From contig NZ_WOTN01000001.1 in the NCBI RefSeq assembly GCF_010993745.1, positions 1,987,235-2,051,234 of the forward strand: 64,000 nt of DNA, read 5' to 3'. A model generated the notes under the pieces. The model ran no database searches, had not been told where the DNA came from, and saw only the letters and a list, made by a program, of their open reading frames with translations. The position numbers and the translations under genes were made by a program. This DNA comes from Fodinicola acaciae. Lineage in GTDB: Bacteria > Actinomycetota > Actinomycetes > Mycobacteriales > HKI-0501. Of the stretch, positions 8,263 to 17,285 are shown piece by piece (position 1 is the first letter of the stretch; every line of letters starts with the position of its first letter).

Positions 8263-9444
8263 CTACGGCGCGGGCCGAATACTAGAGCCGGGTTCTAGAG
8301 AGCGCCTGCGTACAAATGGGATGAAGGTCACAAAAACCGTGGTGACCGCGACCGCGACGACCACGCCGGCGACCGCGAACGGCAGCACGGAGATCAGCAG
8401 CGACGCGATAGCGACGCCGAGTCCGGTCATCGTCCGCAGCCACGAGAAGCCTTCCGCACGGCGGTGCACCGGCAGCGCCTCCTCGGCGCGCAGCGAGTAA
8501 TACGTCGCCAGCGGAGCCAGGCAAAGTCCGATCAGGACGGCGCCGACGACAGCGACCCACACCGCTGGCGCGAGGCCGACCGCGACGACTCCGGCGAACG
8601 TCGCGCCAATCATGGCCAGTACGAGCCACGGCCGGATCGGCCTGCCGTGCCAGGTGATCAGCGCGCCACCGGTCACCGACGACACGCACAACGCGACCGT
8701 GAAGACGACCGCGTACGCCGGAGCCAACCCCAGCCGCAGTGTGAGGGTCACCGCACCGACCTCGACCAGCGCGACGGCCAGGCTGGCGGCGACCGCGAAC
8801 GCCATCCACAGCAGGAAAATCCGCTCGATGGGCGTACGGTCGTGCGCCTTCGACCGCGGTCGCGGCGCGCCGGCCAGCGGCACCAACGCCGCGGAGAACA
8901 ATGACGCCGCCGCCATCACGGCGACGCCGAGGACCGGCACCGCGGCGGCCAACACCGCGGCGAGCACCGGACCGGCCACGAAGACCAGCTCGTTGGCGGT
9001 CGCGGCGAGCGCCACGGCCCTGGCCATCCGGCTCGTCGGCACGAGATCGCTGAGCTGCGACCGAAGTGCGCCGGAGATCGCGCCGTTGGCCAGGCCGCCA
9101 AAAGCCGCGATCACAATCACCACGACCGGACCCGTACGCAGGACGATCGCCACAGCCAAAACCGCGATGACGACCGCGCGCAGCACCAGGATCCAGCGCA
9201 GGAAGCGGCCAGCGCCGATCCGGTCACCGAGCCGGCCGAGTGGCACGGCGAAGACCACCTGACAGCCGGTCATCGCCATCACCATCGCGGCACCGACCCG
9301 CGACCCGCCGGCCATCGTCACCGTGGCCAGCGAAAACGCGAGCGGCGCCATCGCCGGCGGCAGCGCGGCGAGCTGGTTTCCGGTCAGCCACCGCCGGAAC
9401 GCCAGCCGCGACGCCGTGCCGGTGGCTTCGGTGACGGTGGACAT
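8263..9444 (-). CDS. MFS transporter
   Basis: 393 aa, about 12 hydrophobic segments. The cytoplasmic loop after TM2 reads GRLGDRIGAGRFLR, the MFS signature. A short charged central loop (PRPRSKAHDRTPIERI) splits two six-helix halves. It is likely a drug or metabolite exporter in the inner membrane. It lies 42 bp after the GAF/Fis regulator and 49 bp before the EthA-type enzyme, all on the minus strand, so the three could be read from one transcript. Substrate unknown. Confidence 0.82.
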   Translation of the reverse strand: MSTVTEATGTASRLAFRRWLTGNQLAALPPAMAPLAFSLATVTMAGGSRVGAAMVMAMTGCQVVFAVPLGRLGDRIGAGRFLRWILVLRAVVIAVLAVAIVLRTGPVVVIVIAAFGGLANGAISGALRSQLSDLVPTSRMARAVALAATANELVFVAGPVLAAVLAAAVPVLGVAVMAAASLFSAALVPLAGAPRPRSKAHDRTPIERIFLLWMAFAVAASLAVALVEVGAVTLTLRLGLAPAYAVVFTVALCVSSVTGGALITWHGRPIRPWLVLAMIGATFAGVVAVGLAPAVWVAVVGAVLIGLCLAPLATYYSLRAEEALPVHRRAEGFSWLRTMTGLGVAIASLLISVLPFAVAGVVVAVAVTTVFVTFIPFVRRRSLEPGSSIRPAP

Positions 9445-9486
9445 GCCGCCACGCTGTCATTTTCCGCGCCGGAAGGAAAGCCGCTT

Positions 9487-11271
9487 TTACCTGTCCGGCG
9501 TGACGATGCCGTACTCGTGGATCTTCCGGTAGAGCGTCGCGCGCGACATGCCGAGCAGCTGCGCCGCCCGCACCTTGTTGCCGCCGGCGTCGTCGAGGCT
9601 GTCGACGATCGCGTCGCGCTCCATCGACTCGATCCGGTTGAGCTGCCGGCGATTGACCGTACGGTATTCGGTCGGCAGGTCCGCCGGCCGGATGATGCCG
9701 GTGCGCCGGTGCTGGGCGACCTGCTTCAACACCTGGTGGAGCTCGGTCGCGTTGCCGTCCCAGTTGGCGCGCATCAGCAGGTGCATCGCGGCCGGCGAAC
9801 AACGCAGCTGGCCGCGCGGCGAGAGCCGGTTGAGGAACAGCGGGATCAGCTGCGTCATGTCCTCGACGTGGCGGCGCAGCGGCGGCACCCGGACCGTACG
9901 CGGAAAGAGCGAGATGAGCTCGGACAAGCTGTCGGTGTCGTCGGACATCGTGACCGCGATCCAGGTGCCGGAGCCGTCGACTTTGCGCAGCAGACTCACC
10001 AAAGACGCTGTCGCGCCGGCGGACAACCGGTCCACGTGCCGGATCACCAGCGCGTCCACCGGATCGTCGAGCAGGTCACGGCGTACGCACTCGCCGAAGT
10101 CGGCGTCCAGCGCGTCGAGCGTGTGCATGCGGCCGGTCGGCGACCGGCGCTGGTGGACGCAGCGAGCCAGCGTGTATTTGCCAACACCCGCCTCCCCCGC
10201 CAACACCAGCCACTCGCCGCGCCCGTACGACGCGTCGACGTCGTGACAACAGCGCAGCCACTGCGGCGCGGAGCCGACCACGCCTGGCAGGAAGACCGGC
10301 AGCTGCACCGCCGGCGACTCGGTACGCTCCTCGTCGGTCTCGACCAGCTTCGCGCTGACGACCACACCGGCGACCTCGTCGTAGCGCGGCCCCGGCACCG
10401 GTCGGGTCTGCAGGCGTACGCGGCCGCCGGTCGGCAGCGCGACCACGCTGACCGCCGGCCGCCGGTCGCTCAGCGCGTGGGTGACCTGGCCGAGCAGCAT
10501 CGACTGGTCGGCCGGCGCGAGCAGCCGGCGCGCGGCGTCGTTGGCCATCACGACTTCCTCGTTGAAGGCCATCACGATCCCGGTCGTACGCCGGCAGGTG
10601 CGCAGGTATGCCTCGAAAAGCGCGAGCTCGCGGGTGTTGCTGCGGACGGCCTGGCGGATCTGCTCAGCGGTGGTCTTGGCCAGCGCCACCATCAGCGGAC
10701 CGGCGTCCCGGCTCCAGCAGGTCAGGTCGACCGCGCCGATCACCTTGCCGGAGATCGGATGCGTGATCGGCGCCCCGGCACAGGCCAGGTTCTCCAGGTT
10801 TTCCGCATAATGCTCGTGGCCGAAGACATGGGTCGGCTGGCCATCCTCCAACGCGGTGCCGATCCCGTTGGTGCCGACGAACTTCTCGCCGTAGCTGAAA
10901 CCCGGCACCAGCTCGACCCGCTCCAGATGCCGGTGCAGGTCCGGATCGCCGGTGCGCTGCGTCAGCACGATGCCGGTCGGGTCGGTCAGGATGATGCTGA
11001 TCGGCTGGCCGTCCAGCTGCTCGGCGAGCCGCTCCAGCACCGGCTCGGCGGCCCTGACCAGCGGGGTGTCGACGTCCTTGTCGCGGACGTACGGCACGGC
11101 CAGCCGGTCGGCCGGCACGCGGAACTCGACCGACCGGTTCCAGGAGGCGAGGATCGGCAGCCGTACGCGGGAACGCTCGAACGGTTCGGCGGTCAGGAAT
11201 CGCAGCCGCGCACGCGCCAGTGCGGGATCGTCTGGCGCGACCACTTCCAGGGTGTTGCGGGCATCCTCCAC
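9487..11271 (-). CDS. GAF/AAA+-like/Fis-type activator of the monooxygenase cluster (MimR/AcoR family)
   Basis: 594 aa. The N-terminal GAF sensor region (about 70-230) contains IILTDPTGIVLTQRTGD and FSYGEKFVGTNGIGTAL. A central AAA+-like domain has a Walker A-type GEAGVGKYTLAR. A C-terminal Fis helix-turn-helix follows (GGNKVRAAQLLGMSRATLYRKI). The GAFTGA loop needed to contact sigma-54 is absent, and the AAA+ part looks shortened, as is usual for this family in actinomycetes, which lack sigma-54. In mycobacteria MimR of this family activates the mimABCD propane/phenol monooxygenase. Here the gene is divergent from prmABCD with palindromes between them, which supports the same job. Confidence 0.83.
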   Translation of the reverse strand: MEDARNTLEVVAPDDPALARARLRFLTAEPFERSRVRLPILASWNRSVEFRVPADRLAVPYVRDKDVDTPLVRAAEPVLERLAEQLDGQPISIILTDPTGIVLTQRTGDPDLHRHLERVELVPGFSYGEKFVGTNGIGTALEDGQPTHVFGHEHYAENLENLACAGAPITHPISGKVIGAVDLTCWSRDAGPLMVALAKTTAEQIRQAVRSNTRELALFEAYLRTCRRTTGIVMAFNEEVVMANDAARRLLAPADQSMLLGQVTHALSDRRPAVSVVALPTGGRVRLQTRPVPGPRYDEVAGVVVSAKLVETDEERTESPAVQLPVFLPGVVGSAPQWLRCCHDVDASYGRGEWLVLAGEAGVGKYTLARCVHQRRSPTGRMHTLDALDADFGECVRRDLLDDPVDALVIRHVDRLSAGATASLVSLLRKVDGSGTWIAVTMSDDTDSLSELISLFPRTVRVPPLRRHVEDMTQLIPLFLNRLSPRGQLRCSPAAMHLLMRANWDGNATELHQVLKQVAQHRRTGIIRPADLPTEYRTVNRRQLNRIESMERDAIVDSLDDAGGNKVRAAQLLGMSRATLYRKIHEYGIVTPDR

Positions 11272-11363
11272 GAAGACCTCCTACCGCTGCCCGCGACGGC
11301 CTATCGCGGGCACCGCAGGGTGTGTCCTGGGGCACAAGGTTAGGGCTGCCGGACCGTGCGTGG

Positions 11364-11380
11364 TGTCTCAAATTGAGACA
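11364..11380. promoter_or_regulatory. Palindromic site 1 for the cluster regulator
   Basis: TGTCTCAAATTGAGACA: perfect 8-bp arms around one base, in the divergent gap between the regulator (start 11271) and the small gene at 11477. It matches a second site at 11706. The likely ligand is the Fis-type HTH of the adjacent regulator. Confidence 0.65.
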
Positions 11381-11476
11381 GCTGGGCCGGATCGCCGGTT
11401 GTGTCATGGGTCCCAGGGACTCCCCTTTGACCGTACGGGTCCTGACGCCTGCGCACTACTGCCAGGAGGGCTGGGA

Positions 11477-11698
11477 ATGTCTGACACGTACAACCATTGG
11501 ACAATCGTGAACCTGGTTTTCCAACACCTGGTCGACCAGGGTTTCCAGCCGACCCTCGGCGCCGGTGGCGATCCGGGAGAACCGGCGGCGGCCCTGCTGC
11601 GGTGCATGGGAATCACGCCGACCGTCGAAGGCGACCGCCGGACGACCGACGCGACCCGTGACCAGCTCGCCGAGCTGCGCGCCAGAATGCTCGACTGA
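11477..11698 (+). CDS. Small conserved-looking protein of the propane cluster leader
   Basis: 73 aa, MSDTYNHWTIVNLVFQHLVDQ..., ending RDQLAELRARMLD. A strong CAGGAGGG ribosome site lies 7 bp upstream, and codon use matches the neighbours. It sits between two copies of the same palindrome and before prmA. It contains GAGGDPGEPAAALLRCMGI, and the overall character is a small acidic alpha-helical protein. I do not recognise a catalytic motif. The position suggests an accessory or regulatory role for the monooxygenase, which is inference only. Confidence 0.65.
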   Translation: MSDTYNHWTIVNLVFQHLVDQGFQPTLGAGGDPGEPAAALLRCMGITPTVEGDRRTTDATRDQLAELRARMLD

Positions 11699-11705
11699 TC
11701 CGCTC

Positions 11706-11722
11706 TGTCTCATATTGAGACT
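11706..11722. promoter_or_regulatory. Palindromic site 2 before prmA
   Basis: TGTCTCATATTGAGACT, 15 of 17 bases identical to site 1, beginning 8 bp after the small gene's stop and about 140 bp before prmA. It suggests a second promoter or cooperative binding. Confidence 0.62.
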
Positions 11723-11863
11723 TGCGACACACCGCGTACGGGATGTAATCGGCGGCGTAGGGACCGAGCCCTTCAGCCCCATCCTCGGTGCCGGCCAACC
11801 GACGATGTCTTCCGGGCTGGCGGAACGCACGCGCCGCCGGCGATCGGCGGGTAAGGAGTGATC

Positions 11864-13516
11864 ATGAGCCGCCAGAGCGTGGCACGAGCCCACCAGAAAA
11901 TCCAGGAACTGTCCTGGGAACCGGCCTATCACCAGCCGGTCTCGCACTACGGGACGGACTACACGTTCCAGAAAGCCAAGAAAAAGGACCCACTCAAGCA
12001 GGTCCTGCGGTCGTACTTCCCGATGCAGGAGGAAAAAGACCACCGCGTCTACGGCGCGGAGGACGGCGCCATCCGCGGCAACATGTTCCGGCAGGTGCAG
12101 GAGCGCTGGCTGGAATGGCAGAAGTTGTTCCTGAGCATCATTCCGCTGCCGGAGATCTCCGCCGCGCGGGCGATGCCACTGCTGTTCCGTACGGTGCCCA
12201 ACCCCGAGCTGCACAACGGCCAGGCGATCCAGATGATCGACGAGGTCCGGCACTCGACGATCCAGCAGAACCTCAAGCGTCTCTACATGAACAACTACAT
12301 CGACCCGGCCGGGTTCAACAGCAGCCTGCGTAACTTCCAGAACGACTACTGCGGCACCATCGGCCGCCAGTTCGCGGAAGGCTTCATCACCGGTGACGCG
12401 ATCACCGCGGCGTCGATCTATCTGACGATCGTCGCGGAAACCGCGTTCACCAACACGCTTTTCGTCGCGATGCCGGCCGAGGCCGCGGCCAACGGCGACT
12501 ACCTGCTCCCCACCGTTTTCCACTCCGTACAGTCCGACGAGTCGCGACACATTTCTAACGGTTACGCGACCTTGCTGATGGCGCTGTCGGACGAGAGCAA
12601 CCACCAGCTGCTCGAGCGCGATCTTCGCTACGCCTGGTGGAACAACCACCGCGTGGTGGACGCGGCGATCGGCACGTTCATCGAGTACGGCACCAAGGAC
12701 CGCCGCAAGGATCGGGAAAGCTACGCGGAAATGTGGCGTCGGTGGATCTACGACGACTACTACCGCAGCTATCTCGTGCCGCTGGAGAAATACGGTCTGG
12801 TGATCCCGCACGACCTGATCGAGGAAGCCTGGAACCAGATCTGGAACAAGGGCTACGTGCACGAGGTCGCGCAGTTCTTCGCCACCGGCTGGCTCGCCAA
12901 CTACTGGCGGATCGACCCGATGACCGACAAGGACTTCGAGTGGTTCGAGCACAAGTATCCGGGCTGGTATGACCGATACGGCAAGTGGTGGGAAAACTAC
13001 GCCCGCCTGTCGGTGCCCAACGGTCACCATCCGATCGTCGCGGAAAACGTCGATTACGTTTATCCGCACCGTTGTTGGACCTGCATGGTGCCGTGTCTGG
13101 TGCGCGAGGACATGGTCGTCGACCAGGTCGACGGCCAGTGGCGAACCTACTGTCACGAGGCCTGCCGGTGGACCGACGCCGAGGCGTTCCGGCCGACGTA
13201 CCAGGGCCGGCAGACCCCCAACATGGGCCAGCTGATCGGGGCCCGCGAGTGGGAAACCCTTTACCACGGCTGGAACTGGGCCGACATCGTCAAGGACATG
13301 GGGTTCGTACGCGACGACGGCAAGACCATGGTCGCGCAGCCGCACCTCGACCTCGACCCGAAGAAGATGTGGACGCTGGACCACCTGCGCCGGATGCCCG
13401 AGGTCCAGTCGCCGAACGTGTTGCTCAACCAAATGAGCGACGCCGAGCGCGCCGCGTTCGTCGCCGACTACAACCGACAGGGCCCGGCCGGCCGTCCGGC
13501 CCCGGCCGCCAACTGA
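11864..13516 (+). CDS. prmA: Propane-type monooxygenase, hydroxylase large (alpha) subunit
   Basis: 550 aa, catalytic subunit of a soluble di-iron monooxygenase that hydroxylates short alkanes (and often phenols). Both iron-ligand half-sites are intact: E97, then E127-x-x-H130 in DEVRH, and E192, then E226-x-x-H229 in SDESRH. The C-terminal third carries a cysteine-rich segment (RCWTCMVPC...YCHEAC). ATG 11864 has AGGAG 5 bp upstream; an in-frame GTG sits two codons earlier. Gene order A-B-C-D (alpha, reductase, beta, coupling protein) is that of prm/mim clusters. The product acts in the cytoplasm as (alpha-beta)2. Propane is the likely but unproved substrate. Confidence 0.93.
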   Translation: MSRQSVARAHQKIQELSWEPAYHQPVSHYGTDYTFQKAKKKDPLKQVLRSYFPMQEEKDHRVYGAEDGAIRGNMFRQVQERWLEWQKLFLSIIPLPEISAARAMPLLFRTVPNPELHNGQAIQMIDEVRHSTIQQNLKRLYMNNYIDPAGFNSSLRNFQNDYCGTIGRQFAEGFITGDAITAASIYLTIVAETAFTNTLFVAMPAEAAANGDYLLPTVFHSVQSDESRHISNGYATLLMALSDESNHQLLERDLRYAWWNNHRVVDAAIGTFIEYGTKDRRKDRESYAEMWRRWIYDDYYRSYLVPLEKYGLVIPHDLIEEAWNQIWNKGYVHEVAQFFATGWLANYWRIDPMTDKDFEWFEHKYPGWYDRYGKWWENYARLSVPNGHHPIVAENVDYVYPHRCWTCMVPCLVREDMVVDQVDGQWRTYCHEACRWTDAEAFRPTYQGRQTPNMGQLIGAREWETLYHGWNWADIVKDMGFVRDDGKTMVAQPHLDLDPKKMWTLDHLRRMPEVQSPNVLLNQMSDAERAAFVADYNRQGPAGRPAPAAN

Positions 13517-13599
13517 TCCCCCGACCGCGCTGACGTAGCTGGGATGGCCGGCGGTGCAGGGAAAACCGCCGGCCGTCCGTTCCGCCGAGAGGGGATGCG

Positions 13600-14640
13600 A
13601 TGGGTGACAAACACCGGGTCCGGTTCGAGCCGGTCGGCATCGAGATCGAGGTCGACGAGGACCAGACGATCCTGCGCGGCGCCGCCGAACAGGGAATCAT
13701 GCTGATGCACGGCTGCAAAGAAGGGCAGTGCGCGGCCTGCAAGTCGTTCATCCTCGACGGCGACGACGTCGAGCACGACCGCTATTCGACCTTTGCCTTG
13801 CCCGACTTCGAAAAGGACGAGGGCTTCACGCTGTTGTGCCGCGCCCACGCGTACGAGGACCTGACCATCGAGCTGCTCAACTACGACGAGGACATGATCA
13901 AGTCGGGGCTGCCGATCGAGCAGGCCACCGTCGAGGTGGTCTCCAAGGACCGCGTCACGCACGACATGGTGCACCTGGTCGTGAAGCTGCTCGAACCCAG
14001 TTCGCTGAAGTTCTTTCCGGGCCAGTACATGGATTTCGCGGTGCCCGGACACGAGGCGACCCGGTCGTTCTCGATGGCCAACGTGCCCAGCGCGGGAAAC
14101 CTGGAGTTCGTCATCCGGATCTATCCCGGCGGCCTGTTCTCCTCGTTCCTGGACGAGGAACTGGCCGTCGGCGACCAACTGGAGCTGACCGGACCGTTCG
14201 GCGTCTTCACCCTGCGGGACGCTCCGGACGCCGACCTGTTGTTCATCGGCGGCGGAGCCGGCATGGCGCCGATTCTGGGGCTGCTGCGGTCGATGGCCGA
14301 GCGCGGGATCGACCGGAAGGCGACCTTCTATTACGGCGCACGGGGACGCAAGGACCTGTGTTTCGACGCTGAGCTGACGGCGCTGGCCGAGCGGTTGCCC
14401 AACTTTCGTTACGTGCCAGCGCTTTCCGAGCCGGACGGCAACGACCGGTGGGAGGGTGAGACCGGCCTGGTCACCGATGTGGTGAGACGGCTGGAAACCA
14501 ACCTGCGTGGCGCGGACGCGTACGTGTGCGGACCGCCGCCGATGGTCGAGGCGGCACTGGAACTGCTGCCGGCGCTCGGGGTCGCCGACAAGCGGATCTT
14601 CTACGACAAGTTCACCACTACCGGAGACGCTGACGAGTAA
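13600..14640 (+). CDS. prmB: Propane-type monooxygenase reductase component
   Basis: 346 aa. An N-terminal plant-type 2Fe-2S ferredoxin domain has ligands C39, C44, C47 (CKEGQCAAC) and C80. A ferredoxin-reductase-like domain follows with the flavin motif RSFSMAN (155-161) and an NAD-binding motif GGGAGMAPILGLLRSM. It moves electrons from NAD(P)H through FAD and the cluster to the di-iron centre of PrmA/PrmC. The gap to prmA is 83 bp; prmC follows 10 bp later. Length and domain order are standard for the family. Confidence 0.93.
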   Translation: MGDKHRVRFEPVGIEIEVDEDQTILRGAAEQGIMLMHGCKEGQCAACKSFILDGDDVEHDRYSTFALPDFEKDEGFTLLCRAHAYEDLTIELLNYDEDMIKSGLPIEQATVEVVSKDRVTHDMVHLVVKLLEPSSLKFFPGQYMDFAVPGHEATRSFSMANVPSAGNLEFVIRIYPGGLFSSFLDEELAVGDQLELTGPFGVFTLRDAPDADLLFIGGGAGMAPILGLLRSMAERGIDRKATFYYGARGRKDLCFDAELTALAERLPNFRYVPALSEPDGNDRWEGETGLVTDVVRRLETNLRGADAYVCGPPPMVEAALELLPALGVADKRIFYDKFTTTGDADE

Positions 14641-14650
14641 AGGAACGCCG

Positions 14651-15826
14651 ATGACAACGACAGAACAGACCGAACGCAGCGTACCCAAGGTTGTCTTCAC
14701 CGACGCGGAAGCCGGCGCCAAGGTGTTTCCGGACTCCTCGTCGCGGACGTACAACTATTTCAAGCCGGCCAAACGCAAGCAGAGCCACTACGAGGACGTC
14801 ACCGTCGAGGTCCAGCCGGACCCGCGGCACTATCTCGCGCAGGGCTGGTTGTATGGCTTCTCCGACGGCCGCGGCGGCTATCCGCTGGACTGGACGGCGC
14901 TGAAGGCGTGGGGGTCGGACCGGCCGGAGCCCGAGCGAGGCCCCGGATCCGGCGGCCAGGGTTACGAATGGCCCGCGCACGGCTGGCACGAGTTCCGTGA
15001 TCCCAACGAGGAATGGGAGCTCACCCTCTATCGCTACAACTCCAACGTCGTACGACAGCTGACGCAGAACATCGAGGCGGCCAGGCAGTCCAAGGCGTTC
15101 GAGCAGTGGAACCCCAACTGGGTCTCCTTCGTCGCGCAGCACGTCGGCGCGTGGATGCACGTCGACCACGGTCTTGGTCTTTACCTGTATGCCAACGCAA
15201 ACCGGCGTGCGCCGACCAACATGCACAACAACGCGATCTCGGTGAACAGCATGCACCGGATCCGCGCCGCGCAGGATCTCGCGCTCTACAACCTGACGCT
15301 GAGCGAGGAAATCGCCGGCTTCGACGGCAGCGCACACCTGGAGGTGTGGAACTCCGACCCGGCCTGGCAGGGCGTACGCGACGTTTCCGAGCAGCTGACC
15401 GGAATCTGGGACTGGTGCGAGGCGATCTTCGCCGCGAACGTCGTTTTCGAGCCGCTGGTCGGCGAGCTGTTCCGCAGCAACCTGGTCCAGCAGGCGGCGC
15501 CGTCCAACGGCGACTTCGTCACGCCGACGCTGATCGGCGCCGAGGAGTACGACTTCGCCGAGCGCGACCTGCGCTACACCAAGGCGATGTTCCGGCTGCT
15601 GGTCGACGACCGGGAGTTCGCCAGCCACAACCGGAAGCTGCTGCAGCAGTGGCTGTCCAACTGGGTGCCGAAGGCCATCTCCGCGGCGCGTACGTTGCAG
15701 CCGCTGTGGTCGCAGCCCGACGCCAAGCCGCCGCGCTTCGAGGACGGCCTCGACCGGGCCAAGAGCCGGTTCACCGGCATCCTGTCCGACCTCGACCTGC
15801 AAGCCCCGAAGGAGCTGAGCCAGTGA
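14651..15826 (+). CDS. prmC: Propane-type monooxygenase, hydroxylase small (beta) subunit
   Basis: 391 aa. The ferritin-like helical fold of the beta subunit is recognisable from TYNYFKPAKRKQSHYEDVTVEVQPDPRHYLAQGWL, and later from HRIRAAQDLALYNLTLSEE and EEYDFAERDLRY. It lacks a complete pair of ExxH iron sites, as expected for a non-catalytic beta chain. ATG 14651 is preceded by AAAGGAACG. The stop overlaps the next start (GTGA), indicating translational coupling to prmD. Confidence 0.92.
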   Translation: MTTTEQTERSVPKVVFTDAEAGAKVFPDSSSRTYNYFKPAKRKQSHYEDVTVEVQPDPRHYLAQGWLYGFSDGRGGYPLDWTALKAWGSDRPEPERGPGSGGQGYEWPAHGWHEFRDPNEEWELTLYRYNSNVVRQLTQNIEAARQSKAFEQWNPNWVSFVAQHVGAWMHVDHGLGLYLYANANRRAPTNMHNNAISVNSMHRIRAAQDLALYNLTLSEEIAGFDGSAHLEVWNSDPAWQGVRDVSEQLTGIWDWCEAIFAANVVFEPLVGELFRSNLVQQAAPSNGDFVTPTLIGAEEYDFAERDLRYTKAMFRLLVDDREFASHNRKLLQQWLSNWVPKAISAARTLQPLWSQPDAKPPRFEDGLDRAKSRFTGILSDLDLQAPKELSQ

Positions 15827-16197
15827 CCGCCACGGTTTACGGCGCCAACGACGCCTACAAACAAGACAACACCGCGTCCAACATGTGCGGCTTCACGCTG
15901 ATGAACAACCAGGTCGGCGCGATCGTCGCGGAGGTCATGCGGCACAAGGAAAACGTCACCGTGACGCCGCTGCCCTCGATGATCCGGGTCGACGCGCGCG
16001 GCCGGATGGACGTTGTCTACGCCGAAATCGACGAGGCCGCTGGTGAGGAGGAGGGCTGGTTCGACTCGGCCGAGTTCGAGGAGAGCATGTCCACGCACTA
16101 CGGCCGGATGATCCACGAGGACGACCGCACCATCATGTTCGCCAACCCCGAGGACGCGGCCGAATACCTCGACTTCGACCTCGTCGCCCGCGCCTAG
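15823..16197 (+). CDS. prmD: Monooxygenase coupling (effector) protein
   Basis: 124 aa, MmoB/DmpM family. The segment CGFTLMNNQVGAIVAEVMRHKENVTVTPLPSMIRVDARGRMDV matches the cofactor-less effector that docks on the hydroxylase and tunes substrate access and O2 activation. GTG start inside the prmC stop (GTGA). A long acidic C-terminal tail (EIDEAAGEEEGWFDSAEFEE) precedes the final NPEDAAEYLDFDLVARA. It completes the four-component enzyme. Confidence 0.92.
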   Translation: MTATVYGANDAYKQDNTASNMCGFTLMNNQVGAIVAEVMRHKENVTVTPLPSMIRVDARGRMDVVYAEIDEAAGEEEGWFDSAEFEESMSTHYGRMIHEDDRTIMFANPEDAAEYLDFDLVARA

Positions 16198-16235
16198 GCG
16201 AACAGCACTCGATCCAGTCCGAGGAGGGGAAGGTA

Positions 16236-17285
16236 GTGTACGAAAAAGACGGTGAGAAGTACTTCGTGGTCGACGGCCACACGCATTTCTGGGACGCGAG
16301 CCCGGAAAACTGGGTGAAGGGCCAGGAGGACTACGCCAAGGGCTGGATCGAGTGCTTCCACGCCTACCAGGGCCTCGGCCCGGCCGAGACGCACTGGTCC
16401 ATTCAGGATTTCCAGAAATACTCAGAAGAACGCATGATGAAGGACGTCTTCGAGGACGGCCACGTCGACGTCGCGATCTTCCAGCCGACCAACCTGCGGC
16501 AGTGGTATGCCAACGGTTTCAACACCACCGAGACGAACGGCGCGCTGGCCGAGAAGCATCCCGGGAATTTCCTGGTCAACACCAACTGGGATCCGCGCGA
16601 CGGCGACGAGGGCCTCAAGCAGCTCGAGGAGCGCGCCAGGCGGTGGAACAGCAAGGGCGTCAAGCTCTACACCGCCGAGTGGTACGGCGACTCGCGCGGC
16701 TGGAGCCTGAAGACGCCGGAAGCCGCCACATACCTGGAAAAGTGCCAGGAGCTCGGCCTGAAGAACATCCACGTCCACAAGGGACCGACGATCTGGCCGC
16801 TGGACAAGGACGCCTTCGACGTGTCCGACGTGGACTACGTGGCGACCAACTTCCCCGAGCTCAACTTCATCGTCGAGCACGTCGGGCTCCCCCGCATCGA
16901 GGACTTCTGTTTCATGGCAACGCAGGAGCCGAACGTCTACGCCGGCCTGTCGGTCGTCGTCGGCGGCCTGATGCACGCGCGGCCGCGGTTTTTCGCCAAG
17001 GTGATGGGTGAGCTGATGTTCTGGCTGGGCGAGGACAAGCTCATCTTCGGCGCCGACTACGCCATCTGGGAACCCAAGTGGCAGGTCGAGGGTTTCGTCG
17101 ACTGGAACATGCCCGACGGCGAGGAGTTCGGCGACTACGCCAAACTCACCGTGGCGCAGAAGAAGAAAATCCTCGGCCTGAACGCGGCTCGGCTCTACGA
17201 CATCGACGTGCCCGCCGAGCTGCGGCTCGACCCGAAGACCGCGCAACCCGAACCGGCCGTCGCGGAGCCGGCGCCGGCATCATGA
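16236..17285 (+). CDS. Amidohydrolase-2 family metal-dependent hydrolase of the propane cluster
   Basis: 349 aa. The N-terminal metal motif VVDGHTHFWD, an internal NIHVHKGPTIWP histidine and the C-terminal LIFGADYAIWEPK aspartate outline the TIM-barrel amidohydrolase fold (PF04909). GTG start after GAGGAGGGGAAGG. Genes of this family recur directly after prmD/mimD in actinomycete clusters. Their exact reaction is not settled, and a hydrolytic or maturation role is assumed. The stop overlaps the next start (ATGA). The C-terminus ends in an Ala/Pro/Glu-rich tail of about 25 residues with no motif. Confidence 0.85.
   Translation: MYEKDGEKYFVVDGHTHFWDASPENWVKGQEDYAKGWIECFHAYQGLGPAETHWSIQDFQKYSEERMMKDVFEDGHVDVAIFQPTNLRQWYANGFNTTETNGALAEKHPGNFLVNTNWDPRDGDEGLKQLEERARRWNSKGVKLYTAEWYGDSRGWSLKTPEAATYLEKCQELGLKNIHVHKGPTIWPLDKDAFDVSDVDYVATNFPELNFIVEHVGLPRIEDFCFMATQEPNVYAGLSVVVGGLMHARPRFFAKVMGELMFWLGEDKLIFGADYAIWEPKWQVEGFVDWNMPDGEEFGDYAKLTVAQKKKILGLNAARLYDIDVPAELRLDPKTAQPEPAVAEPAPAS

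Noticed and set aside
9517..11343. 608-codon frame opposite the GAF/Fis regulator
   Set aside because: The regulator has clear domains; the other strand has none.
11272..11476. Sigma-54 promoter for the prm operon
   Set aside because: No -24/-12 GG/GC pattern seen and the regulator lacks GAFTGA.
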